A stretch of DNA of 64,000 bases from Gambelia wislizenii (GCA_030847615.1 JAUMIR010000001.1:183229001-183293000), one strand, 5' to 3'. Counted from the first letter of the stretch, positions 10,780 through 21,339 are shown. The notes: a model not told the origin generated them from the letters alone. Translations and numbers: made by a program.

Positions 10780-11420
10780 TAATACTAGGGGTGAGCAAGC
10801 TAAAATGGACAGGAATGGGACATTTTGACTTGGATTACTATACAGTGTACTACTCAGGAAATGAAGAGGCAAGAAGAAGTGGAGTGGTAGTAATAGTAAG
10901 GAGAGATATAGCAAGATCAATCAAAGGATATAATGCAAAGTCAGACTGAATCACATCAATAAGATTTCAGGGAAAACCAATCAGCATTGCCATAATCCAA
11001 GTGTATGCACCAACCACAGAGACAAAAGAAGAAGAAATTGAGAGATTCTACAATGGAGTTACAAGAAGGACTTGACAACACACCAAAACTGGATTTACTG
11101 TTAATCATAGGCAACTTGAATGCCAAAGTAGGAAACAGAGCAGAAACAAAAACAGTAGGAAAATTTGGACTAGGATCAAGAAACAAAGCAGGAGAGCAAC
11201 TGCTAGAGTTTTGTGAGGCTAACAATCTATTTATCACAAACTCTTTATACATCCGGAGAGGAGACTGTACACATGGGAATTATCGGATGGACAATACAAA
11301 AATCAGACTACATAACTGGTAACTGAATATGGAGAAGCTCTATTCTCTCTGGAAAAACAAGATCAGGCTCATACTGTGGCACAGACCATGAGCTACTAAT
11401 ATCAAAAATTAGACCAAAGC
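10780..11420 (+). pseudogene. BovB endonuclease domain remnant
   Basis: Several frames give the exonuclease-endonuclease-phosphatase motifs in the right order: KWTGMGHFDLDYYTVYYSG, QVYAPTTETKEEEIERFY at about 11000-11050, then LLLIIGNLNAKVGN at 11092-11135 and KFGLGSRNKAGEQLLEFC at 11161-11215. In live elements this domain nicks target DNA. The N of the DxN-type box (LNAKVGN) is present, but the usual D is replaced by L. Multiple frameshifts and stops make the copy inactive. Confidence 0.8.
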
Positions 11421-11829
11421 TGAAGAAGAACAAAAAAATCAATCACCATGCCGAAATATGATCTGAGGAACATCCTAGCAGAATTCAGACACTGAAAAAT
11501 ATAGTTGCACTATTAAACATAATTGACAGAGAATCAGAAGAACTATGGACAGAAGCCAGGGATATAGGCAATGAAAAATAGGATCATGCTAGTCATGGAT
11601 AAAAAGAAAAAGAAGAAACAATGGATTACAGATGAAACACTTCAAGCAGTAAAGGAAAGACAAGAAGCAAAAGAGAAAGGAGGCAGGAACAAAACCAGAA
11701 CCATGAACGCAACTGTTCAATTATTAGTACACAAGGATAAAGAGAATTAATATAATAATCAATGCAGACAAATAGATGATGGAAACAAAAAAGGAAGAAC
11801 AAGAGCCCTCTTCCACAAGATCAGTGAAC

Positions 11830-12860
11830 TCAAAAGAGAATGGGTGGGGATGCTCTACGACCAACAGAGAAACATAATACATGACCGAGATAAAATAAAA
11901 AGACAATGGAAGCAACACACAGAAGAGCTATATAAAAGAGACAAAAGGACAGATGACACATGGGGAGAAGAAATCTATGAAGATGAACCCCAAATCTTAG
12001 AAAGTGAAGTGAAAGCTGCACTCAAAGCATTTGGGAAGAATAAATCAGCAGGAACAAATGACATACCAATTGAACTGCTACAGTTTACAGAGACAGAATC
12101 TACTGTAGGTCTAAGCCAAATCTGCCAACAAATATGGAAAACAAAGCAATGGTCAAAATTCTGTAGCAAAGACTCCTTCCATATATGGAGTGAGAAATAC
12201 CAGAGGTGCAAGCTGGGATCAGAAAAGGAAGAGGCACCAAAAAGACCACATTGCAAGCGTATCCTGGATAATGGAGTGAACCAGGGAATTCAAGAAGAAA
12301 GCCAGCACGTGCTTTTTAGACTACAGCAAAGCCTTTGACTGCATAGACCACAAAAAGCTATGGATTGCTCTTAAAGAAATGGATGTACCATTACATTTGA
12401 TTGTCCTGGTGCATAACCTCTACTCAGGATAGGAGGCTACCATTAGAATATAATATGGCGAAACAGAATTGTTCCCCTTTGGAAAGGGAGTCAGACAAGG
12501 CAGCATTCTATAACCCTACTTGTTCAATTTCTATGCAGAAAAATACACAGAGCAGGTTTAGACTCAGAGGAAGGAGGAGTGAAGATTGGAGGAAGGAATA
12601 TCAACAATCTTAAAATATTCAGATGACACCATATTACTGGCAGAGAACAAAAAAGACTTGGAAAAATTACTAAAGATAGTCAAAGAAGTGCTAAGGCAGG
12701 CTTACTGTTGAACATTAAGAAAACAAAAATAATGACCACAGAGTATCTACATAATTTCAGTATAGAAGATGATGAAATTGAGATAGTTAAAGATTTCCCA
12801 TATCTGGGATCAATCATTGATCAGAATGGAGACTGCAGTCAAGAAATCAGAAGAAGGACT
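11830..12860 (+). pseudogene. BovB reverse transcriptase remnant
   Basis: The frame at 11844-12338 has IIHDRDKIKRQWKQHTEELY and the palm-entry block AAL-KAFGKNKSAGTNDIPIE with the SAG-x-D-x-IP signature of RTE RTs. Further on, frames shift through DYSKAFDCIDHKKLW-like sequence (about 12318-12360), the catalytic box as YSDDT at 12616-12630 (Ala of YADD replaced by Ser), and LLNIKKTKIMTTE then VKDFPYLGSIIDQNGD at 12708-12835. The frame is then cut by the hairpin MITE at 12856. At least two frameshifts are needed to follow the protein. Confidence 0.8.
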
Positions 12861-13184
12861 TTTTCGGACGTCTCAAATACACCACAAGCAGCCTCCTTGC
12901 GTTACGAGGATGCTGCACTGCAGGGCGTCGCTTTCGGATGACGCTCTTCCCTGCCGGTACTGTTTCAGTACCGCGGGGACATTTGAGTGTTGTATTTCAC
13001 CAGTTTTTAAGCACGAAAGTTGATCGTGATTAAAAACTGGCGAAACATAACACTCAAATGTCCCAGTGGTACCGCAACAGTACCAGCAGGGGAGAGCGTC
13101 ATCCGAAAGTGACACCCTGCAGTGCAGCAGCCTCGCAACGCGAGGAGGCTGCTTGCGGTGTATTTGAGACGTCTGAAAAAGTCC
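12856..13184. mobile_element. 329-bp near-perfect hairpin MITE inside BovB
   Basis: The left arm, starting GGACTTTTTCGGACGTCTCA, is complementary along its whole length of about 160 bases to the right arm ending ...GACGTCTGAAAAAGTCC. By eye about nine in ten positions pair, and most mismatches are transitions. The centre lies near 13020 between gcacgaaag and ttgatcgtgat. It is flanked by GAA at 12853-12855 and 13185-13187; removing the element and one GAA restores the BovB frame (EIRRR-LGIVRAD). There is no coding capacity. The transposase family is unknown. Confidence 0.85.
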
Positions 13185-13187
13185 GAA

Positions 13188-13288
13188 GACTAGGAATAGT
13201 AAGGGCAGATATGAAAGAACTAGATAAAACCCTAAAGTGCAAAGATATAAAACTGAACACTAAACTCAGGATCATTCAAGCCATCATA
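13188..13288 (+). pseudogene. BovB piece between the two insertions
   Basis: RLGIVRADMKELDKTLKCKD followed by IKLNTKLRIIQAI continues the BovB protein after the YLGS block. The frame runs up to the ATCATA target site at 13283-13288, where the L2 insertion starts. Confidence 0.8.
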
Positions 13289-13872
13289 ATAATATAATAA
13301 TAAAATTTTATTTCTATACCGCCTCTCTTATAATGAGGCGGTTTCCAACATAACAAAAATCACAACATAATACAAATTACATTAAAATTGCATTAAAATA
13401 CAAGAGTACAACAATAACAAAAAAGCCAATGCCCAATGCTGGTGAGGGGCGAGATATGCAGGCTAAAGGGTGAGGTTAAGGGTATGCCTGCCGGAATGCC
13501 CAGGTTTTGAGATCTTTTTTAAATTGGTTCAATGTTGGGGTGGAGCGGAGCTCAAACGGGAGAGAGTTCCAGAGACGGGGGGCCTGGGTGGAAAATGCCC
13601 TGTGCGATGTAGTAGCAAGTCTCGCCTCTGGAACATCTAGCAAAAAGCTCCCAGATGATCTGAGAGTGCGGGGCGGATTGTACAGGGAGAGACGGTCCTT
13701 CAGGTGTCCTGGGCCCAAGCCATTTAGGGCTTTATAGGTAATAACCAACACCTTATACTGTGCTCGGAAACGGATAGGCAGCCAGTGGAGGTCTTTTAAG
13801 ACCGGTGTTATATGGCTGGTCCTGGACGTCCCAGTGACCAGTCTGGCTGCCATATTCTGCACCAATTGCAGA
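13289..13872 (-). mobile_element. L2 LINE 3' fragment nested in BovB
   Basis: The minus strand is open from 13870 to 13476 with LQLVQNMAARLVTGTSRTSH, then DLHWLPIRFRAQYKVL, PRLWNSLPFELR and QFKKDLKTWAFRQAYP, the L2 C-terminal order. The 3' tail at 13289-13345 holds ATA-rich sequence beside the 'gaaaccgcctc' hairpin region typical of L2. ATCATA occurs on both sides (13283-13288 and 13873-13878), a 6-bp target duplication. Removing the insert restores the BovB frame (IIQAI-IFPITMDG). The frame over this L2 is intact, so it is fairly young. Confidence 0.9.
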
Positions 13873-14303
13873 ATCATATTTCCCATCACCATGGACGGAA
13901 CTGAGAGCTGGACAGTGAAGAAAGTTGATGGAGGAAAATCAACTCATTTTGAGATATGGTGCTGGAGAAGAGTGCTATGGGTACTATGGACTGCCAAAAA
14001 GACCAATAAATGGGCCCTAGAACAAATCAAACCTGAGCTATCCCTAGAAGCCAAGATGACTAAACTGAGACTGTCATACTTTGGCCATATCATGAGAAGG
14101 CTTGACTCACTCGAAAAGACAATATTCTTGATAAGGTAGAAGGCAGTAGGAAAAGAGGAATGCCACATATTAGATGGATAGGCTCAACCAAGGAAGCCAC
14201 GGCCCTGAGCTTGCAGAACCTGAGCAGAGTGGTTGAGGACAGGGGGTCTTGGAGATGTCTCATGCATGGGGTCGCCATGAGTTGAAATCGACTCAAGGGC
14301 AGT
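13873..14303 (+). pseudogene. BovB C-terminal block and tail
   Basis: IFPITMDGTESWTVKKVDGG, then WCWRRVLWVLWTAKKTNKWA, QIKPELSLEAKMTKLRLSYF and GHIMRRLDSLEKTI match the conserved BovB C terminus. After a stop at 14139 the remaining codons lie in other frames. The untranslated tail 'gggtcgccatgagttgaaat' then leads into (AAC)n at 14304. Confidence 0.85.
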
Positions 14304-14316
14304 TAACAACAACAAC

Positions 14317-14395
14317 CATAGGGATCATGAATACATAAGTGTCACAAGTGTGTAACCCTCAGTTATGCATTTGTAACTGCCATACAGGATTCCAG
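14317..14395 (+). repeat. End fragment of foldback family F in the BovB tail
   Basis: The 79 bases 'catagggatcatgaat...ggattccag' match the right ends of copies at 31290-31352 and 52390-52460 (ggttatgcatttgtaactgc / ggattccag). The flanks TTAACAACAACAAC and CTAACAACAACAAC look like a target duplication of about 13 bases. The (AAC)n tail of BovB is repetitive, though, so the duplication is not secure. Confidence 0.55.
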
Positions 14396-14554
14396 CTAAC
14401 AACAACAACACTCAGTGGGTCCCCAATGACTAGATTTTCTCTGTGCCCCTTTAGAGTCTGTGAGCAGTGAAGAGCAAAGACCAACTATGCTTTTGGCTAG
14501 TGCTGAGAGCAGGAAATGCATTTCCTCCAGAACTGAGGTAGGGAAGTTTGCTTT

Positions 14555-14700
14555 GAAGAGGACCATGGATAGCTGCTGTGGCCTTCCAGATGTTGCTGGA
14601 CCAGAATCCCCATTATCCTGACTATTGCCCGTGTTATAGGGGGCTGTTGGTAGCTAAAGTCTAGTAACATCTGGAAGGTCAGAGGTTTCTTACCCCAGAA
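14555..14700. repeat. Inverted-repeat element of the 'ccagatgttg' type, copy 1
   Basis: The left 'ccttccagatgttgctggac' pairs with the right 'ctagtaacatctggaagg'. The internal 'cagaatccccattatcctga' resembles the 'caactcccatcatccctga' body of a very common reptile repeat. Related copies are at 14820-14955, 22275-22410 and about 33080-33165. Confidence 0.6.
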
Positions 14701-14819
14701 TTAGATGTAATGTTGAAGATTAAATCCACATATAATAAATATAAATTATAAATATGCATCATGAAAAAAAAACATAACAACACACCAGTAGCAGCATACA
14801 TAAGGTATACAGTCAGTTA

Positions 14820-14955
14820 AGGGGTGGCCAAATTGTAATCCTTCTGATGTGAGACTTCAACTCCTAGCATTCCTCACCATTGTTACACCAGCTTAGAGTT
14901 TCTGGGAGTTCAGGTCCAGTAGTATCTTCAGCGCTGCACTTTGACCATGCCTGCT
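14820..14955. repeat. Inverted-repeat element of the 'ccagatgttg' type, copy 2
   Basis: Diverged copy with 'agacttcaactcctagcatt', 'cctcaccattgttacaccag' and 'tctgggagttcaggtccagt' in the expected order. Its ends are eroded. Confidence 0.5.
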
Positions 14956-15858
14956 GTAGTTCATCTCCTTTACAAGCATCTTGTGTCTCCCTTTCAGGGA
15001 AGATGGCTGCCTCACCTGTCTAATCTTATGAAGACCTAACAACTGTAAGCTGCATAGCAGGAGTCCAGCGCAGAGGAATTATAGATGCACTTTTTTCATG
15101 CCAGGTCATTTTGGAATAACCTCACAGTGTTTGTGGCTCAGGGCTGATCCTCCATTTAGAATAATAAACTAGATAAATGCCAGTGATTTTGCAAAATAAC
15201 CAGTGTTTCAGACTCCTGGATGGGTGGGGGGATACCCAGTTTTGCTAATATGCCTCTTTGTTAAAATAATAATTGTGTTGTTCTCTCTTACTGAGATTCC
15301 ATCTTTCTCTCTCTTTGTGACTAGAAAACAGATGTGCCATGTGTTTAATAGCAGCCTTTCTTTCAAAGAGAGTTGACTATTGTGCCTTTGCACATGTAAA
15401 GTAAATAGATTTAAACTGGCACACACTTAAAGTCGTCACTAGATCACTATAGAGAAACATGTGGGATATTTTTTTTTTAAAGGAGACAATGCAGTTAGGA
15501 TACTTTAAATCAATCTTGACTCTAGATCCCTCTACTAGGTTTTTTTGGGGTGGGATTGGGATGCTTGGGGCTACATGTGGCCCATGGGTGGTATGCCCCT
15601 CCCTGATATAGAACTTTCCTGACCTATAATAATGACGGAACAGGACAGAATACCTTAACTAGCTTTTGTTCCCTAATTATACATTTTAGTTATGGCCACA
15701 TGATGAAAATATCCTAGTTTTAAACATGATCAAATGCTACATCAGGAATGTTTTATATGGCTCTTTCTAATTAAAAAGAAAAAAATGCAACCCAAAGTGA
15801 GGAAAAGAGGTATTTTTGATGCATCACAGATTCTGAGCTTTGCATAATCTAATACAAT
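14956..15858. other. Unassigned sequence
   Basis: No gene or repeat end is recognised, apart from a T run at 15471-15479 and a short 'gctacatgtggcccatgggt' stretch at 15571-15590 that resembles other dispersed reptile repeats. Confidence 0.45.
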
Positions 15859-15859
15859 T

Positions 15860-16074
15860 TGTGTGTGCCTTCAAGTTGCATGTCAACTTATGGCAACCCC
15901 ATGCATTTCATAGGGTTATCTTAGGCAAGGAATACTCAGAGGTGGTTTTGCTATTTCCATCCTCTGAAATATAGCTTACAGCACCTGGTATTGCTTGGTG
16001 GTCTCCCATCCAAGTACCAACCAGAGCTAATCTTGCTTAGCTTCCAAGATCAGATGGGATCTGATGCCTTTAGG
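15860..16074 (-). mobile_element. 5S rRNA-headed SINE, minus strand
   Basis: Read on the minus strand it begins ggcatcagatcccatctgat, cttggaagctaagcaagatt, ggttggtacttggatgggag, accaggtgctgtaagct: a clear 5S rRNA order with internal promoter boxes. The body (cagaggatggaaatagcaaa) and tail (gggttgccataagttgacat, acttgaaggcacacac) match the copy at 4803-5036. This is the best preserved 5S-type copy in the window. Confidence 0.85.
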
Positions 16075-16089
16075 ACACTGGTAAAAAAA

Positions 16090-17930
16090 AAAAACTCTAC
16101 TGAGAACATAAACTACCATGGCACACACTGTTGTAGAAACTCTAATGCAAGCAGAAGGAAGCATTCTTTAAAGCCATAATACAGAAAGAAGCAACAAATG
16201 GGCCATTAACTCAGCACCAATAATACATAGTTTTAGGAAAGATCTCAAACTAGAGATGGAAAACATAACTAGCTTTATAGTTGCACAGACAACTTAAAAA
16301 CAAAACATGTGCAAGCCTCCAAAAATGATAGCCTTGTTTTGAAGGGGAGGTGATCTCAGAGAAAATATTTACTTATCTTCTAGTAATTTTTTGTACATCT
16401 CTGTAAAATTCACAGTACTGGAAGGTACAGTAAATGTCGCCTTGTAGTAAATGCAGTACTGTAGGAAGATATATTTGTGTGTGGTGTCACAAAGTGCTTT
16501 AATTAACTAAAAGAGATTAATTGGGGCAGCAAAAATACTATATATTCACACAGCTCGGGAACTCTGCAAGATCATTTTTCTTCTAACCAACTCATGTTTG
16601 CTGAATGTTCCTAGTTCCATCCACAATGTCAGAGAAGTGGAGAATCAATTGTACACTATTTTGACATCAAGAAGATGTCAAAATACTGTCAATTTGGGCA
16701 AATGTTAAATGATGCCTTGAGAGACCAATTTGTCGCTGGTTTGTACAATAATCAGACATGAGAAAAGATACTAGCTGCCTCAGCATTAGCATCCACAAAG
16801 ACAGTACAGAAGCTGTAGAGAATATATATATTTTTAATTCATAAATTTTAATATTATTGGTAAAGCTAGCTTTAAAAAAAAGTGTTTTGTTTGATTGCTC
16901 ACATTTTTTCTTTTGGAAGGGCACGGTATAACTATCTTAAATAAACAAATAAACAGGATTTCCTTATTAAGCAAAACAGCAAGCCCTGGGAAAGATAGTA
17001 CTACATGTAAACATACATGTAAATGTTGCACTCACTACTACTACACAGAATGAGAGTCAAAGAAGACATTAAAGACAATGTGTACTCCCTATGATAAACC
17101 CATTATTGCTTGTATAATCAGGTTTTCCCAGAGAAGAATGCCTCAGAACCCTCAGCTTTGCAACTTAAGGATGTGTTTTCTCTTCCAGCAATCAATCACA
17201 AAACAAAGAACACTCATTGCAAAAGATGGAGGTGAAGACAATCACATACTTTGACCAACAGGCATCTTTCACCACATGTGAGAGCACCTCTTCTAAAAAT
17301 GTTGCTATAAATATTGCCTGCTATGACCCTGAGATGGATTGATGAACCCCTCTGTCTCCAAACCTCCCTGTGCTCTCTCTCTCTCTGTACATATATATAC
17401 AGTATATATATATATATATTAAGAACATATTGATTAAACTAGAAGGTCAACCCACATTTTTATTTTTTGGGTTGTTCCAGAGGTAGGGCTCCTATCATTT
17501 GTAGTTAAAGGCACAGTGTACCTATTCTGCCTTTTTGTTTCCTTAATAGAATTTACCTGTTACAACAAAATAAAAAAATATGGGGAGGAGACATGGGTGG
17601 ACACTGCAAATGGAAGGCATCAATGTCTGCATGTCTTGCAAAAAGGGCACTATGATTATGGAGTAAAAGCCTTATGAGGAATGCAAAAACACCCACCACC
17701 TCAGCTTTCTTCACAATCCTCGGTCAAAGGAAAACAGCAGAGATCTTTCCTGAAGTATGCTGACCTTTTCAGTACAGTACAACTGCTGGGATGATTCCAC
17801 ATATCTTTTCTACCACCAAGTTTTTTGGAGGGTGGGGGAGAATGGGAAAGCTAAGGACACCTCTTGTTACACTTGCCAGAGGTCAGTGGAACATTGACTA
17901 AGGGAAGAGTGCAGAGAGGGATGGAGGACC
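16090..17930. other. Unassigned sequence; (CT)n and (TA)n near 17375-17420
   Basis: No supported gene. A CT-rich run followed by imperfect (TA)n lies at about 17372-17420. Small open frames carry no motif. Confidence 0.5.
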
Positions 17931-17936
17931 CTGTCT

Positions 17937-18311
17937 TTATAAAGTACTGTTTAGTTTAGTGTATTGTTTGGTCACTGACTCATTAGGAAGGATCCATATG
18001 GATGGACAATCTCCTACACATGGCTCCAGCAGCTTCAACCATATCAGAAAGATTTCCCCACAAGAACAGAATTTGATCACTTGATCAACATCAGTATCTA
18101 TTGCACACACAAAAAGCTGCCTGAGTGGATTCTTGGCCCAAGCCACAACACCCAAAAGCCTGCCATGATTAACAACACGAGGTAAAGGCTTTTGAGTTTG
18201 CCAGAGCAAAGTCTTGGAATTTGTGCTGATTCCTTCACCTTGCAACAGGAAGATTCTGTTAGTACATAAAATGTAACCATTACCTATAGCGTGAAAGTTA
18301 CATTATTCCAT
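17937..18311 (-). other. Unassigned open reading frame, possible exon or retrocopy
   Basis: The minus-strand frame is open for about 125 codons from a stop near 18311 down to 17937; the first ATG leaves 102 codons. The composition is protein-like, with a hydrophobic stretch (FCSCGEIFLIWLKLLEPCV) and RVVNHGRLLGVVAWAKNP. I do not recognise the family. The upstream side (rc) offers no strong splice acceptor. It could be a fragment of a host exon, a processed pseudogene or chance. Confidence 0.25.
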
Positions 18312-18469
18312 GCAGAATTCCTGAAATCTCCAGTTTAAAAAGATGGAAGGGTCTGAAATAGAAGCTGCTACTTTCACTTTTCACATTCCAGTTTGTGGAT
18401 TTTTTAATAAATTCTAATCAAAATCAAAGTGAAGTGATACCCATCCCTAGCTGGAAAAGATCAGAGTCT

Positions 18470-18556
18470 GGGAAAGTTACTCCCCTGCACAGTACTACAA
18501 CTCCCAGTGCTGGCTAGGGAATTGTGGAAGCTACAGACCAAAAAAGTAACTTTCCC
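18470..18556. mobile_element. Short MITE with GGGAAAGTTAC termini
   Basis: The left end GGGAAAGTTACT pairs with the right end AAGTAACTTTCCC across 87 bases. The internal 'actacaactcccagtgctgg' and 'aattgtggaagctacag' are partly complementary too. There is no coding capacity. Confidence 0.6.
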
Positions 18557-18559
18557 ATC

Positions 18560-19108
18560 TTTGGGAAAAGACCTATACTTGGAGAGCAGCTGCCCATCAG
18601 CGCAGTAATTATCCATAATGGGCCACGGTTACCACTGTTTGTCAGTTTCAGGTGGCTGTCATTCATTTAAACTGTGTTGCCATCTGTGCAGTATTAGAAT
18701 GGTTCCACACCTGGGACTGTAGAACACTAGTGTGCTAACCTTACATCCACAGAAGCCAGAGATCTAGTCTGAATGTCAACCTAGCTGCCTAGAACCCCAA
18801 ATGAGTAAAGTTGATTAATTCATCTAATTTCCTCCATGTTTTCATTCCAAAAGTAGCAATCAAAGTGGCTTACAAACATGACTCAAAGCAAATTAAAAAC
18901 AAATGAAGCAAACCCTCCCCATTAAAATCATTGCCATAATCAGTAAACAAAATAAAAGTTTGTATGTTTTCACCCAGAACTACAACAGCTGCTTCCATGC
19001 TGTAATCATGAACTAAACACCTCTGCGAGGTGAAGAAAGGAAGTGAAAAAGAGATAATTGCACACACAGAGGCTAAAAGCCACATAGAAGAAACATTTAC
19101 TTTAATGA
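18560..19108. other. Unassigned sequence
   Basis: No gene, tail or inverted repeat is recognised. Confidence 0.5.
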
Positions 19109-19111
19109 GTA

Positions 19112-19446
19112 CAGGTTGCCCTCTGTATCCATGGGGGAAATATTCCTGGACTTACCATTTATAACTGAAACTGCAGATGATAGCGTACTGAAGTATACCA
19201 TTATAGAATACCACAGAATCACACTGGAGGACCTAGAAAATGTCTAGAGATGACACCTCTCTAGACATCTGGCAGTCCTCCAGCATGACTCTATGGTCAA
19301 CTTCCAGTGGAAGCTAATCACAGAGTTCCACTGGAGGACCTCCAGATGCCTAGAGAGACCCTGCAGATACTTAGAGAGACCTTCACCCCCGACCGCGATT
19401 AAATGAAACCATGATTATCAATACCACGGATACAGGGGGTGACCTG
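19112..19446. mobile_element. Pogo-like MITE (family P), copy 2
   Basis: The left end CAGGTTGCCCTCTGTATCCA pairs with the right 'cacggatacagggggtgacc', with TA next to both ends. The internal segment 'cactggaggacctagaaaat' and 'tctagagatgacacctctct' is shared with copies at 44609 and 63015. The block 'ggaggacct...tagagagacc' is repeated inside, which makes this copy longer than the others. Confidence 0.75.
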
Positions 19447-19449
19447 TAC

Positions 19450-20686
19450 TAATAAGATGGGGGGTCAAGATAAAACCGTGCTAGCTTGTTACAGTCCTTG
19501 TATAGTTAATGTGAACTAGGATTGCAGACTGAAAACTGAAGGGTCATGTGCCTTTAATGGTCACAAAGGAGCGAGAATTTTGCTTGATACCTGTTTGTGT
19601 GACAAGCAACACATGCAGAAATTACATCTTTTACACAACCTTTAAAAGTACAGGTGCTGTCTCCAGGTTTTACCCTGGCAACCCTGTTGTCTCCTTGAAA
19701 CTAGAGCTCATGTGAAGGTGGTGGCAGAAGTAAGATGGCAGTCCTCTTTACCGCAACTCTCCCATGTGAAAAATTCATTGGCCTTCTTAGCTGGTTCGAA
19801 GCAGCAGAAGCTGAGCAGCATATTGGATCTACAAATCATGCTGCTTCCCCTTCTTACTTTCACACACACAAAAGGATGCTGTTTGGAACCACATGAGGAA
19901 GGCAAAAGAAAGGTCCCCATCCCCCACATAAATAAAGATAAATACAGCCTGATGCAGTTCCCTGCTAGACTTCAGTAGATGCAATTACCACAGTTAACAA
20001 CAAAATGAAATTTTTGCTGTGACTATATGTTAAAGGTTTGTTTTACGGATTCTAGCAACCTCCCCTCTGAGAGCTGAAGGCCAGGAGAAGAGCAGAATTC
20101 TTAGTTATTAACCAAAAGCTTTGCATTTGTTGGGCTGATTTTCAATTAAGCAAAGCTTATCAGGCAGAATACAAGTCCCTGCAACCCATTTTTCTGAACA
20201 TATTACTCTTGTTAAGCACTGCTCACTATGCTCTTGATATGCAGAATCTAATTCACAGGGCAGTGTGGGGTGAAATAGAAAAAGATAGCAAACAGTGGGC
20301 AAGAGGGTTTCTCATGTCCAAAACCCACCCATCACAGCATGGATATGATGACCATGATATAGCTGTATCATTTGTAACCTTTGGTTGTAACACTTCATGC
20401 TGCAATAGCTGATTTTGTAAAAAGAGCTAGTGCAGGATTTTATACACTTTGCAAAGTGTTGTTGTTTTTTACAGTCACTTCACATAGCTGTGTAAGGTTC
20501 TCCCTAAGAAGCCATCTCTACATTACTTTCTGGAGTACACGGATAATGCAGTTTTGGCATAATTTTGAAAATAGAGGCAATGTATTTTTCTTGTGTTCAT
20601 ACTGTTGTAACATCATTGCTTTCAAAATGGTTTAATAAGAGTGCATAACTAGTCAATCAATCTCCCTTCTAATGTCATATTATAAT

Positions 20687-20690
<4 letters not shown>
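19450..20690. other. Unassigned sequence
   Basis: No supported gene or transposon end is seen. Small frames on both strands (for example 19712-19978) show no motif. Confidence 0.5.
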
Positions 20691-20731
<41 letters not shown>

Positions 20732-20749
20732 GATAGATAGATAGATAGC
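20688..20749 (+). repeat. (GATA)n microsatellite
   Basis: About fifteen units of GATA/TAGA with one interruption (gatgatag) at about 20730. Confidence 0.95.
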
Positions 20750-21044
20750 AGAATATGCTGCATAATCCCTGTTACTCAGGTGGGTGGTTTACTGAAAGAA
20801 TAAATTGTAGCAGTACTGATACATGCTGCAACTAATCTCATATGTATAGAACCACTGAATTGTTACTAGCAGCAAATCATACACAATAAAAGAAAATGTA
20901 CCATTCACAAGCCCTGCACAGAAGTTCTCCATGCTTTTCAATAAGCTGTGTGTGTGTGCAGAGGGGGAATGGGTCCCCCAGTGTCTCTGTCAGCTCCAAT
21001 TTCAAACCTTTACATATCCAGTGGAAGTTCAAAAAGGGACAACC

Positions 21045-21335
21045 TACATCCCGAGCTAGCATAATAGTTCGGCTGCTAGACTCACAAGACTGGGGTTCAA
21101 GTCCCCACTCAGGGTACATCCAGACTGATTAAAAAGATCAGAAATTCTCATAATTTGTTCCTGTTCTTTCTGATTTTATTTTGGAGATCCAAACATGTTA
21201 CGAAATCAGAAAGAACAGGAACAAAATCTGGGATTCTTTAATCATTCTGCACCCTGAGCTGTGAAACCTATTGGACGAACTTGAGGCAGCAACATCTGCT
21301 CAACGTGACCTACTTCACAAAGTTCTTGTGCTCAC
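21045..21335 (+). mobile_element. tRNA-derived SINE split by a hairpin element
   Basis: The head has an A-box-like 'tagcataatagttcggctgc' and a B box 'ggggttcaagtcccc' at 21093-21107. After the hairpin the SINE body resumes with 'ctgtgaaacctattggacga' at 21259, as expected from the related copy at 62640-62830 (gaaaacccactgggtgac). The 3' part is eroded and the BovB-type tail cannot be seen. Confidence 0.65.
21113..21253. mobile_element. Hairpin MITE inside a SINE
   Basis: The left arm (gggtacatccagactgatta, then 'atttgttcctgttctttctg' before the centre) is complementary to the right arm ('cagaaagaacaggaacaaaa' then 'tctttaatcattctgcaccc'). CTCAG at 21108-21112 and CTGAG at 21254-21258 flank it and may be a 5-bp target duplication with one change. 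It has no coding capacity. Confidence 0.7.
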
Positions 21336-21339
21336 TGAA

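Larger units (their letters stand above)
10440..14316 (+). mobile_element. BovB/RTE-type LINE, long degraded copy with nested insertions
   Basis: The plus strand carries, in order, a purine-rich leader, an AP-type endonuclease (10780-11420), reverse transcriptase (11830-12850) and the C-terminal block (13880-14270), then the BovB tail 'gtcgccatgagttgaaatcg' ending in (AAC)n. Many stops and frameshifts are spread over it. It is interrupted by a hairpin MITE (12856-13184) and an L2 fragment (13289-13872). The left edge is uncertain because BovB 5' sequence is poorly conserved. Confidence 0.85.

Noticed and set aside
12856..13184. CRISPR-like or riboswitch-like structure
   Set aside because: A single long inverted repeat in vertebrate DNA with target duplication; there are no spaced direct repeats.
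15960..16074. Possible functional 5S rRNA gene
   Set aside because: It is continuous with a SINE body and BovB-type tail, has many substitutions and no terminator at the 5S end, so it is a 5S-derived SINE.
21075..21110. Possible tRNA gene near the B box
   Set aside because: It is the head of a SINE interrupted by a hairpin element; there is no acceptor stem.
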